This document shows, piece by piece, positions 1-9,671 of a stretch of DNA of 64,000 nucleotides; position 1 is the first letter of the stretch; each line of letters starts with the position of its first letter. The DNA comes from Tretioscincus oriximinensis (lineage: Eukaryota; Chordata; Lepidosauria; Squamata; Gymnophthalmidae). A model generated the notes under the pieces. It did no database searches and was not told the DNA's origin. It saw only the letters and a list, made by a program, of their open reading frames with translations. The position numbers were made by a program, and so were the translations under genes. The DNA lies in the NCBI GenBank assembly GCA_022410635.1, contig JAJVDF010000651.1:297655-361654 (forward strand), given 5' to 3'.

Positions 1-149
1 AATGATATATTTGTGGTGCATGGAGTTTTGGTTGCAGAATGTTTTCTTTTTTCAGTCCCCACAACAGCCATGAATGCGAAGACACAAATGGCACAGTCAC
101 TTAGAACTGTTCTTTCAACTGANAAATCCAGTTTCAAGACCCTGTATCA

Positions 150-372
150 GATGTGGAGAGTGGTTAGCACCCTCTACTGGCCTTCAGCACTAGCCAGATC
201 AGCTATTTGAAAGAAAATAGATTTTCAAACTACATTTCAACTAAATAAATGAGTACCACCATTAACCTGGTGGGGACGACAGAACAGATGTAAACCTTCA
301 AGAAAAAATTAACCTTGTAAGCCACTCTTAGTCCCTTTGGTCAAGAAGGGCAGAGTATGAAAAACAGATTCT
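150..372 (+). repeat. Short interspersed repeat, copy 1 (gap-side microsatellite tail)
   Basis: The segment carries the landmarks CACCCTCTACTGGCCT, GGGGA..AGA..AGATGTAAACCTT and CTTGTAAGCC..CT..GTCCCTTTGG. The same landmarks appear in the same order in two copies near 62.3-62.7 kb. It ends in a TTC-rich microsatellite, as a retroposon tail would. The family is not identified with certainty; it resembles the 3' tail of squamate LINE/SINE repeats. Confidence 0.6.
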
Positions 373-568
373 TCTTCTTCTTCTTCTTCTTCTTCTTCTT
401 CTTCTTCTTCTTCTTCTTCTTCTTCTTCTTCTTCTTCTTCTTCTTCTTCTTCTTCTTCTTCTTCTCCTTCTCCTTCTCCTTCTCCTTCTCTTTCTCTTTC
501 TCTTTCTCTTTCTCTTTCTCTTTCTCTTTCTCTTTCTCTTTCTCTTTCTCTTTCTCTTTCTCTTTCTC
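370..568. repeat. Pyrimidine microsatellite (TTC)n then (TTCTCC)n then (TTTCTC)n
   Basis: About 100 bases of TTC repeat pass into TTCTCC and then TTTCTC units and run directly into an N gap. C-rich TTCCTCCCCC units resume after the gap at 1326-1353. This is strand-asymmetric homopurine/homopyrimidine DNA. The long reading frames across it on both strands are artefacts. Confidence 0.97.
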
Positions 569-1325
569 NNNNNNNNNNNNNNNNNNNNNNNNNNNNNNNN
601 NNNNNNNNNNNNNNNNNNNNNNNNNNNNNNNNNNNNNNNNNNNNNNNNNNNNNNNNNNNNNNNNNNNNNNNNNNNNNNNNNNNNNNNNNNNNNNNNNNNN
701 NNNNNNNNNNNNNNNNNNNNNNNNNNNNNNNNNNNNNNNNNNNNNNNNNNNNNNNNNNNNNNNNNNNNNNNNNNNNNNNNNNNNNNNNNNNNNNNNNNNN
801 NNNNNNNNNNNNNNNNNNNNNNNNNNNNNNNNNNNNNNNNNNNNNNNNNNNNNNNNNNNNNNNNNNNNNNNNNNNNNNNNNNNNNNNNNNNNNNNNNNNN
901 NNNNNNNNNNNNNNNNNNNNNNNNNNNNNNNNNNNNNNNNNNNNNNNNNNNNNNNNNNNNNNNNNNNNNNNNNNNNNNNNNNNNNNNNNNNNNNNNNNNN
1001 NNNNNNNNNNNNNNNNNNNNNNNNNNNNNNNNNNNNNNNNNNNNNNNNNNNNNNNNNNNNNNNNNNNNNNNNNNNNNNNNNNNNNNNNNNNNNNNNNNNN
1101 NNNNNNNNNNNNNNNNNNNNNNNNNNNNNNNNNNNNNNNNNNNNNNNNNNNNNNNNNNNNNNNNNNNNNNNNNNNNNNNNNNNNNNNNNNNNNNNNNNNN
1201 NNNNNNNNNNNNNNNNNNNNNNNNNNNNNNNNNNNNNNNNNNNNNNNNNNNNNNNNNNNNNNNNNNNNNNNNNNNNNNNNNNNNNNNNNNNNNNNNNNNN
1301 NNNNNNNNNNNNNNNNNNNNNNNNN
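569..1325. other. Assembly gap (757 N)
   Basis: This is a run of N bounded on both sides by pyrimidine-rich simple repeat, so the missing sequence is probably more of the same microsatellite. The true length is unknown. Confidence 0.98.
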
Positions 1326-3610
1326 TTCCTCCCCCTCTTCCTCCCCCTCCTCCAACAGGTTAGGCTAAGAGACTTTGGGCTGAAGGTTGCATAGTGAGTT
1401 TTGCAGGGCTAACTGGGAGTTTCAACCCAGGAACTTTTAATTCTACACTATCAGTAACTGTAACATGTCAGCCATTGAAAGGCAATAGATAACTCTTGAA
1501 GATTAATAATAGCAAACTTACCTCGTTAGTAAGTAAGGGGGGGGGAGACACATGCAAGTTTCAGGATACACTTACACATGCTTTTGGGGAGTTAGCCTTT
1601 CACCAGGGAACTGTAAGAATCAGCTTGCTGAGGACATAGACCTTTTCTGTATCTGCTAAGACATAGACCTATGCTGGGAAAGGCCCCAGGGAAACACAAT
1701 CAGAAACGTCAAAAGAAAGAGAAACAAGCAGGCAGTTGGTAGGTATGGCAGAATGGGTCAATGCAGAGCAGAAGATGGAAGCTGTAAGGATCAGCTTCTA
1801 ATAGCTGGGAACTGCAATGCTTTGCTGGTGGAAAATGTTTGCTGCTATTGGGGCACACTGCAGTTTCGGCTGGGAAATGTGTTGAGATTTCAGGCTTTCA
1901 AATCAATAAATTTACCAAGTGTGAATTAATTATTTTCTATGTATGTTCAGAGGGGCCACTCCTTGAGAAAACATCAACCAAAAAAGCACACCACCTTGTG
2001 TGAGTTCATCTACTGTTTCTCTTCTATATATCTCACTTCATAGCGCACTTTATGAAGGAACCACTTTCTTCCGCTTTAAGTCAGATTAACTTGGTGGGAG
2101 GTTGACTGGGCAAAAAAATGTAGCTCATGATTAATTGCCATTGATGTGAGAGAAATGAATTGAGCCCAAATGTAGACCATGTATGCTGGAATGAGATGAA
2201 GGTGAAGAGAACTTGAGAAGGGCTAACTGAGAAATATAACATGTAGCTGGGCCCAAGGTTTGTCAGTTAGGAGATTTTGAGGACTAAAAGCTAGAATGAG
2301 TGAATGAGTCAGTTAACTTCTATCAGTCCACCAACCACAGCAGCATACCAGTATGCAATACAAAAAATGTGGAAATAACTGTGCACACATACACAGAAAG
2401 GGAAGATAAAATCCATGCAACATATTTTTTTGTGCAAAACATCACAGTCTCTTGTNAACAAAGTTTCCTAAGCTGAGATGCCTGTATAATAAATAAGGAA
2501 TCCTCNTTGTAACATAAATTTATAAAACCCAAAGAAAGAAAGATGATTGGCATTGACTCTCCAATAATTCCTTTGAGGAACCAGAAAGAATGAGGTTGTT
2601 TTTGAAGCTTGTGCTTTGAATTTGGTGCTCTTTACTTTTTTCTACCTCACTGAATCTCATATTTTCATTTACTGAAGAAATTACCTTTTATTGGACCTGA
2701 AGAAAATGAATACTTCATACACTAAATTGATAATTGATTTGATGAAGACTTGGAATGCTTTCATTTAAATTAATACAAGTTTTACCTCTCTTTAGAATAT
2801 CTCTAAAGACGACATAAATAATGGATGATGCGTACTGTTCCCTCATTGTTTGCCCTGAATCCATGTTTACTGCAGAGCATTTTTTTTTACTTGAAATGGG
2901 TTATTTCTGTGTAGATACTTTTAGATTTTCAGAGGTTGTATTTAGGATTTGAAGGCACTCCATATTTTTTCTTTTAAAAATTGACCAATCTGTGTGCAAC
3001 AGAACATCCAGTGGCACGTACCAAATCATGAAATCTAAGGGCCAAAGTTCTGTATTCAGTCCTGGGATGCATTTAAAAGTTCAGTAGTGCAGGTATCTGT
3101 CTCACACCTATGTATTTCTTGTTTCTTTCTTGTATTTCAGTTCATCGTTTATCTCCGTGTTTAGCTGGAAAGCTACCATATTAGATATAAAGCCCTGACT
3201 TTTTAAGGGAAACTGAATTAATAATGGAACCAAAAATTTGAAGGCACTTTGGAATAGAGTGACAGGTGTGATTTAAAAAGCTCCATCTCCATTTATCATA
3301 GGAAAGACATAAAGCAGAATATGGTGTCCCAAATGGTACCTAATCACATTCCACCCAATGACAAAAATCTATTGGCATGCTTCTGAGACTAGACTGGATT
3401 AGGGAGCTTATGAACTATGTCATGGAATGCTCATATTGCGTTTTAGGGACAGAAAGTGCCAGTGTTGGCTCTGAAACTGGCCTGTCATGGGATGTTGTAG
3501 AGTCAGGACAGATAAATGTAAATATGACCTTAGTTGCTTTTTTAACTGTTAAGATGGAGTTTAGTTCGGAATGTCTTAAATGATATTCGTATGTTGTTGT
3601 TTTTCTTTAG

Positions 3611-3796
3611 ATCCCATATTTATTGTGGAAGAAGGATCATTAGCGTGTATCAGCTTAAAATATCTAACAGCTTCAGATGAAGATTCAAAGTCTGAAGAAC
3701 TAACTTTCTTCGTAGAGACAAGCCCTCAACATGGCTACCTGGAGAATATTCTTCCTACACCAGGATTTGAGAAGAGTAATGGTGGACTAAACATAA
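3611..3796 (+). CDS. FREM1: FREM1-like exon A: first half of CSPG repeat a
   Basis: The 186-bp exon follows a T-rich tract and AG, and ends at a consensus GTAAGT donor. Phase is 1 in and 1 out. It encodes DPIFIVEEGSLACISLKYL followed by TASDEDS and a segment with HGYLEN. These are the hallmarks of the first half of a CSPG/NG2 repeat (a ..VEEGS..I....L.A.D.DS pattern, then P.HG.L). An N-glycosylation sequon, Asn-Ile-Ser, is created across the junction with the next exon. The preceding exon is not in the window. Boundaries look secure because both splice sites are strong and the next exon continues the domain. Confidence 0.9.
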
Positions 3797-5742
3797 GTAA
3801 GTCGAAAGCATTGGGGGCCACTTTCTTTCACCTTCCAAAGGAAATGTATAGGCTTTACAAGCCACTATATATGGTAGTGAAAGAAATTTGCCATTATTGA
3901 AAACTATGGGTTGGGCAAATCACCGAAGTCTGTACTACCAATCTAGACTAATAGCACTACATAAACGAGACTATGGCTGCACCATACATCACTTTTATTC
4001 CAGTACTATAGTGGAGTATTCCACAATATTCCACAGTAAAGCACTGTGTGGACTAGTTTATTCCAGAATATCCATGCTTTATTGTGGAATACTGTGGAAT
4101 ATAGTGGAAGAAATAAGTGATGTGTGTATGCAGCCTCAATAAGTTACTTAAAAAAGAAATACACAGTCTACCACTACTGTATGAGTCATTGGTTCCTTGG
4201 AGGTCAAATTCCTTGAGTGAACATTTTTAGGTCTGCATTGAGGAAGGAAAGACACATTTTACCAATCATGTTCTATAATGAATGACAAGGATGATTGTAT
4301 TTCATTGCCTCCATAAAATAAAGTAAATATGAATTTTTTAGACATATTGTATCACGTTACCCCCCAACTTCCCCTTATCAGTTCTGTAGTTTGTAGGAAA
4401 TAAATCACTAAGACTTATTAATATCCTCCAATAGTCTTAAAAGAAACTTTCAAGAATAATTCACCCAATCTCATAATTTTCTACAATCAAGTAGATTTAT
4501 CTGAAAGCTCACACCAGCTTTGGAGCTGGTATGTAGGGGGGCTCCAAAAGCTTCAGTGGCTAGAAATTAATTTCTTGGGTTTTGGAATTCCTAGGTAGCA
4601 CATTTCAATGATACATCATTTTCCAGTACTGAAATTAGTTTCCATGGTTTCCTGGGTCATGGACATATGTTGCCTGCACTCCTACAGTGCAGTAGATATC
4701 AAAAAAGAGTCTTACTGGTAGACCAGACCAGAATGCTCTTTTGAGCATCTTAACATATGAACAGGCTGTACCAGCATCTGAAAAGGAGTTCTGAAGATAC
4801 TTTCTTGGTTTTTACTGCTGGCAAGTTCAGAAAGACTCTTAGTGAGAGAAACTAATAAACACTTTCTGGAGGATAAAATAATAATAATCAGGATTTTGAA
4901 TTTTGTATTCAAGCTCTGTGATGTCCATTGGAAATCAAGTTTTGTGTTTTATCATGGCAAGTTCTACTCTAAAGTTAATTTTGGCTTTTTCTCTGAAAAT
5001 GTGAGCCACTTCAAGATCTTTACCATGATAATGCATGGCTGTGTTGTGTACACATTATGGGCAGAATTAGATCTGAGAATACTTTAGCTTTCTTACATTT
5101 TGATTGTTAAATTAGGTTTTATTTATTAAAAGCCTGGGGACAGACTTATATTTCTCCTCCTCCCCAGGCACACAGATTAAAAACAACAAAAACAAGCTAC
5201 TTTGAGAAGATTGACTTCTCTGTTTGACAGAATTCTTGGCATGTGGGACTTCAGCCGTTTAGGACTGTTAATCCTCTTACCAGACTTTTAACCTTGCTTT
5301 TAGGTTCATTTTGCTTTGATTTTCTTTTTGTAGATGGCAAATCTGCATATAGTTGTTAAAAAAAGCAATCCACCCTCTGCAGCATATTCCGTAGCCAGAA
5401 AGGCCATCCTGATTTTTTTTAAAATTTTGAAGCTTCAATTTTTCTTCAGAATGGAAGAATACATCAACAGAGTGAATAGTAATTTTCTTTCCACGTTACC
5501 TAAACTAAAGGTGTGCCTAGTTAGAGAATGCTGAAACAGCTTGTTGATTCATTCCTTCACTCAGAAAGTGGACTAAAACTGGATTAAAGTTTAGGTGTGA
5601 CCAGAATCACTAAGTATTTTTAAGCTGGATGGATATACAAGATGACATGCGGTTAAAAAACATGTAGAAAATGTTTTTCTCCTCTATACGACAGGTGGGC
5701 AGTAACAAATCTAATTCTTTTCTGTTTGCTTCTCTCCAAAAG
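3797..5742 (+). other. Intron A-B
   Basis: This 1.9-kb intron contains one fold-back MITE-like element (3975-4135). The rest is AT-rich unique-looking sequence without recognisable features. Short reading frames here carry no family signature. Confidence 0.75.
3975..4135. mobile_element. Fold-back MITE-like element, copy 1
   Basis: The 161-bp segment is an imperfect inverted repeat. The left end GGCTGCACCATACATCACTT pairs with the right end AAGTGATGTGTGTATGCAGCC. Inner arms repeat TATTCCAC and ATAGTGGA, and an AAAGCACTGTG-type core sits near the centre. Related copies with the same arms occur near 61.1-61.4 kb and 63.3-63.8 kb. There is no coding capacity, so it is probably a non-autonomous DNA transposon. 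The superfamily is not identified and no clear target duplication was seen. Confidence 0.7.
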
Positions 5743-5939
5743 GTACATTTACTTTTCAGAGTCTGCAGGCTGGCTATATCAATTATGTTCAATCCAAGCA
5801 TAATAGTTCAGAACCTATTTCTGATTATTTCATGGTATCGGTTAGTGATGGCCTTCATAAATCTGCACCAATGCCTTTCTACATAGTAATTGATCCAGTT
5901 AATGATGAAATCCCAGAGTTGGATCTCAAAAATCTAACA
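5743..5939 (+). CDS. FREM1: FREM1-like exon B: second half of CSPG repeat a
   Basis: The 197-bp exon, phase 1 in and 0 out, follows CAAAAG and ends before GTAAGT. It encodes STFTFQSLQAGYINYVQ, then DYFMVSVSDG and FYIVIDPVNDEIPEL. This is the canonical second half of a CSPG repeat (F.. L..G.I.Y.. , D.F...V.DG, ..I.I.PVNDE.P). Asn-Ser-Ser and Asn-Leu-Thr sequons are present. The true frame is not the one of the ATG-initiated reading frame overlapping it at 5671-5886. The phase logic with exons A and C selects this frame. Confidence 0.9.
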
Positions 5940-6149
5940 GTAAGTCATCCCTTCATTTTAATCCATTGCTTTCCCTAATATGGTTGCACATGGTGAAATG
6001 TAGTATAAAAATAAGACAAATATAATAGCATTATAATCCACCTGTCTTAAAACCGTTTCATTGGAAACATGACATAAAGCTTGTACTTTTGAGTTGGCTC
6101 AAGGTTATATGGCTAACCTTTAAAATATTGTGTCTTGTTTGCTCATCAT

Positions 6150-6240
6150 AATCCTACAGAAGAGAAGGATTCTCTGGAGGACAAGTGGATGGAAAGAGCA
6201 GGGGGTTCTTCCAACTCTGTAATTCTATGATTCTATGAAT
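6150..6240 (+). mobile_element. CR1-like LINE 3' tail remnant
   Basis: The segment contains TTCCAACTCTGTAATTCTAT followed by GATTCTATGA. This is the terminal ATTCTATG direct repeat typical of CR1 retroposon 3' ends in birds and reptiles. Only the tail is visible. Confidence 0.6.
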
Positions 6241-8574
6241 GCATGATATCAGATTAAGCAATTTAGCAACAAATGAGTGCTTGATTTAAGAATTTTTAGC
6301 AGGAGGGTATCACTTAGGAGGCTAAAAAATTAGGCAGCGTGAGCTTTTGTTGCTACGTCTATTTTTTCAGATGCAACGGAGTCTAGAGGTGCTATAGGAT
6401 GGTTGCTAGAAATTCTGTACCCAAACACAGCAACTTCTATGAGTACAAGTGCAAGGTTATGAGTAGAAAATTGCTGAAAATATTATTTTTCTTATATTTG
6501 GGCACCACTGACTAGTATATTAAATACTCTCGCAAAAGATTATCTATCAGCTGCATATAATATATATAAATTGTGGATAAAATAAACTTTAGTTTATTAG
6601 TGGTTTTTGATAAAAGGTAACATAATTAAAATTAAAAAATGGAAAACATTGGGTCAAAATGAATGGTATATTTGAAATGAATGTTTTCCTATTCATAAAT
6701 AATTTTCAAAACTGAATAAAATGTATCATTTTATTCAGTGTTGAAATATCTGTGTGTATCTTTGAACTGCAGTACCCATATCTGTTTTTTAATGATGTAA
6801 TTGATATGGTCTGTATAGAAATGCTCATAATCCAAAGTGTGGAACAGTCAACATAAAACGTTTGGGATATGCATGAATGCAACATTGAAGTTAAAAGCAG
6901 TTCAGTATCTCTTGAATAGCTGCAAATGTACCTCTTGAACATGAACATTTGTTTTTTCCACTGCAAAAACGACCCAGGTTTCAAACATGAACTATTCAAT
7001 CAAATACCGTAATTAACTTTTGTAACTATCAACAGTCATTCAATTAATTTAAACTTGAATATATGAACTACTGCAAGTTCAGTTTCATGCAAATGATATT
7101 GGAACATGAAGTGTTCGTATTGCACCTTGGACACAAACCAGACTTTGCATACTTCTGATATATACCTTAAATAATCAACAATTTTGAATAAAGAAACAAA
7201 TTAGAAATGAAAAATAATGCTAAAGAGACCAAGAGGGAAAATGGTAATGAAATACTTGGAACCAAGCATGTTTATTTCAAAGAGTGCCAATTCAAGGGAG
7301 TGGGGTTTTTTTGTGTGTGTGAGCTTGCATGGCACAATATAAAAGCACTGAAAATCTGGGACTCCATATGTGGTTCTCAGCTGGTATAAGTCCTTCAATA
7401 AGAAACATGTGAAGGGAAAATGAATTAATGCTGCACACATGGTGGCCGAACTTGAAAGCAACAGAAATTGCACCTGAGAATATTCTGTACTGGGATATGG
7501 AATGTTTGAAGATAAATAAGAACTTGAGACTACCTTCATTTATTGTCTCACTGGTATTTCAAGGAAGCAAAGAATTATAAATGTGACTGCTTGAGGTAAA
7601 AGAGTGTTTGCTTGTTTCAACTGAATAGCAAACAACATCTGTGATGGACAGGAAGAGATAGTAAATTCTTACTTGGGAGTTAAAGAGATCAACAACTTCT
7701 TTGCCACTTATCTGCTTGATGTTAATTCCAGTCAACTTTGTACAATCAAGAGCATGCCTATACCACAGATTCTTGGCAAAACATTATCATTGTATTATCA
7801 TGTATCAAAATAAATAAGAATTATCTGAATATCATTGTTTAAAATACCTTAATTTCACCTCAATTTGAATTTGTAATCTATTATTAAAAGTAGCTCAAGG
7901 AACTAATAAACCCCAATATTTTTGTGACCACAATTTTGGAATTTGGTTTACTTTTGAAACTTGCCCTTTATATGTATAAAATGGTAGAGCCCGTTTATCT
8001 TTATAGAATGTCCTGTTTGATGTAGCTTATGAAAATAGTTTTATTATCTGTTTCTGATATTTTTCTTCAACATTTATTTGCTTCAGGAATGGAGGGTGTG
8101 CAGTCTTCAAGATATAATATATCAAAATCCCATTAAACATGATTGACGTGACTAACAGATGCTCAGAGATTTTATCAACATTATGTGGTGTTCAATATGC
8201 TAAATAATTCCAACAATATCTGTAGTTACACATTTCCCAGTCAAGCAACAACAGCAATAGTAACACACATTTTCTTGAGAATCTTGTCAACATAAGAACA
8301 TATTTCTAGTTTCATTGCCATTCTCTTTACTGAGTCATCTTGATTTGCTCCATGGTGAAACAGTTTTCTGTAACAGAGCACCTAACAAAACAGGATCATC
8401 TAATTACTGTGTTATTTAAACATTAAAGGTAGAATCTAGATCTGATTTGCACTTGGCCTTACTCTGTTTCAAAATGCCAGTCTGTATTGGTACAGGACTT
8501 GGCAGGATCTGTGCTAGTCCAAAATGTCATCTAGAAAGCAACCCTTTAGATCACTTTCTAGAACAGAATAAAGC

Positions 8575-8890
8575 CAAGTGCAGGATGGATAAGGTTAAGG
8601 TGAATAGAGAAAAATTGTTTTCTATACCACATAACATTAAAATGGGAGCACTCTATGAAGATGATGAGAAGAGATAGGGCATTGGTCTATGGAATCTACT
8701 TCCAGAAGATGGGATAATAGCTAGCAACCTGGATAGCTTTAGGATAGGATTAGACAAATTCATGAAAGCCAAATGTATCAATAGCTATTAGAATGGATAT
8801 CTTGATACTGCCTCTGGAATGGAGCAACAGACAGGATTTCTGAAATACCATCTGCGGGAAGTCAAAAATAGTTGATGGTTTTGCCTTTTT
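8575..8890 (+). mobile_element. CR1-like LINE, 3' ORF2/UTR fragment (+)
   Basis: Translation gives a degenerate CR1 ORF2 C-terminus (VNREKLFSIPHNI..., then a stop-broken LWNLLP-like segment and LDKF). The 3'-UTR feature ATGGAGCAACAGACAGGAT is shared with the better preserved copy at 46076-46775 (ATGGAGCAACAGGCAGGAC). Frameshifts and stops show it is dead. An antisense CR1 piece follows directly. Confidence 0.75.
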
Positions 8891-8904
8891 TTGCTTGAGA
8901 TGTC

Positions 8905-9375
8905 CATCTTTTAAATGCTGTATTTCAAGGCTGAAGAGACCTAGATGTAGCAACCTGATATAGTAAGGAAGCCCTTTTTTGCGCCTTTCCTAGTTCTACA
9001 CTGTCCTTTCTAAAATGTGGTGGCCAGAATTATACAAATTATTCCAGATTTATAAAGAGGTGAAATGATGCTTGCTGACAATTTTCAGTTCACTGCCTAA
9101 TTGCCCCTAACATTGATTTTGCTTTTTACACTGTTGTTACACACTGGATTTACACCTTCTTTGAGCAGTCCATCAACACCCCAAGACCTTTTTTCTGCTC
9201 TGTCACAGAAAGTTTAGTCTCCATTGATTGATAGGAGTAATTGGGGATCTTTGCCTCAGGGTGCATAACTTCACACTTCCTGAAGTTGAAGTGTGTTGAC
9301 CACTTTGTTGACCTCTCACCCAATTTCACGAGATCTAAGTTGATTTCCTTTCTAGCTTCTGCTTTCATTGAAGGG
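8905..9375 (-). mobile_element. CR1-like LINE ORF2 fragment (antisense)
   Basis: On the minus strand a frame at 9368-9150 reads DLVKLGERSTKW.THFNFRK then CEVMHPEAKIPNYSY and LGVLMD. This matches the CR1 reverse-transcriptase C-terminal pattern (D...L..W...F...KC.VMH....P...Y, then LGVL.D). The homology continues with interruptions towards 8905. It lies in the opposite orientation to the neighbouring fragment, so the two are separate insertions or a rearranged copy. Confidence 0.75.
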
Positions 9376-9507
9376 CAGGGCTGTAGGTCTCTGTAAGTTT
9401 CTGAACCAGAGTTCAGAAGCAGGGTTCAGAAAATTTCAGGTGATGTCTGCCAGGTACCATAATGACGTAAAAACAGGAAATTACATGATGAAAGCTGCTT
9501 TAAAATA

Positions 9508-9671
9508 GGCCCTGTCCTCACGGGGCCTTATTCTGGACAACAACTTGGAATAGGAGTCTGCCATCCACATGCTAGCCTGAATGGGGCCTGCCATAGTCTA
9601 TACTGCCATGGGGGATGGTCAAGCTCTGTCCCGAGATGTGACCCAGAATAAGACTCCGTGTGGACAGGGCC
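9508..9671. mobile_element. 164-bp TIR element (non-autonomous DNA transposon)
   Basis: The left end GGCCCTGTCCTCACGGGGCC with TTATTCTGG matches the reverse complement of the right end (GGCCCTGTCCACACGGAGTC with TTATTCTGG), giving terminal inverted repeats of about 29 bp. ATA flanks both ends, a possible short target duplication. There is no reading frame of note. The superfamily is uncertain. Confidence 0.75.

Larger units (their letters stand above)
1..3610. other. Upstream intron (no coding sequence recognised)
   Basis: Apart from the repeat copy, microsatellite and assembly gap listed separately, I see no exon here. The first recognised exon starts with the second base of a codon, so a phase-1 donor must lie upstream, and none with CSPG-like coding was found in this stretch. 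A run of 8 G lies near 1540. Confidence 0.5.

Noticed and set aside
309..1394. Long open frames on both strands (poly-Phe/Ser-Phe, poly-Glu/Arg-Glu)
   Set aside because: They are made of TTC/TTTCTC microsatellite and N bases, so they are not genes.
3580..3900. ATG-initiated frame overlapping exon A as a stand-alone protein
   Set aside because: Coding character is limited to 3611-3796, which is bounded by splice sites. The ends are intronic read-through.
5671..5886. Frame overlapping exon B in another phase
   Set aside because: It is out of phase with exons A and C. The in-phase frame gives a clear CSPG half-repeat.
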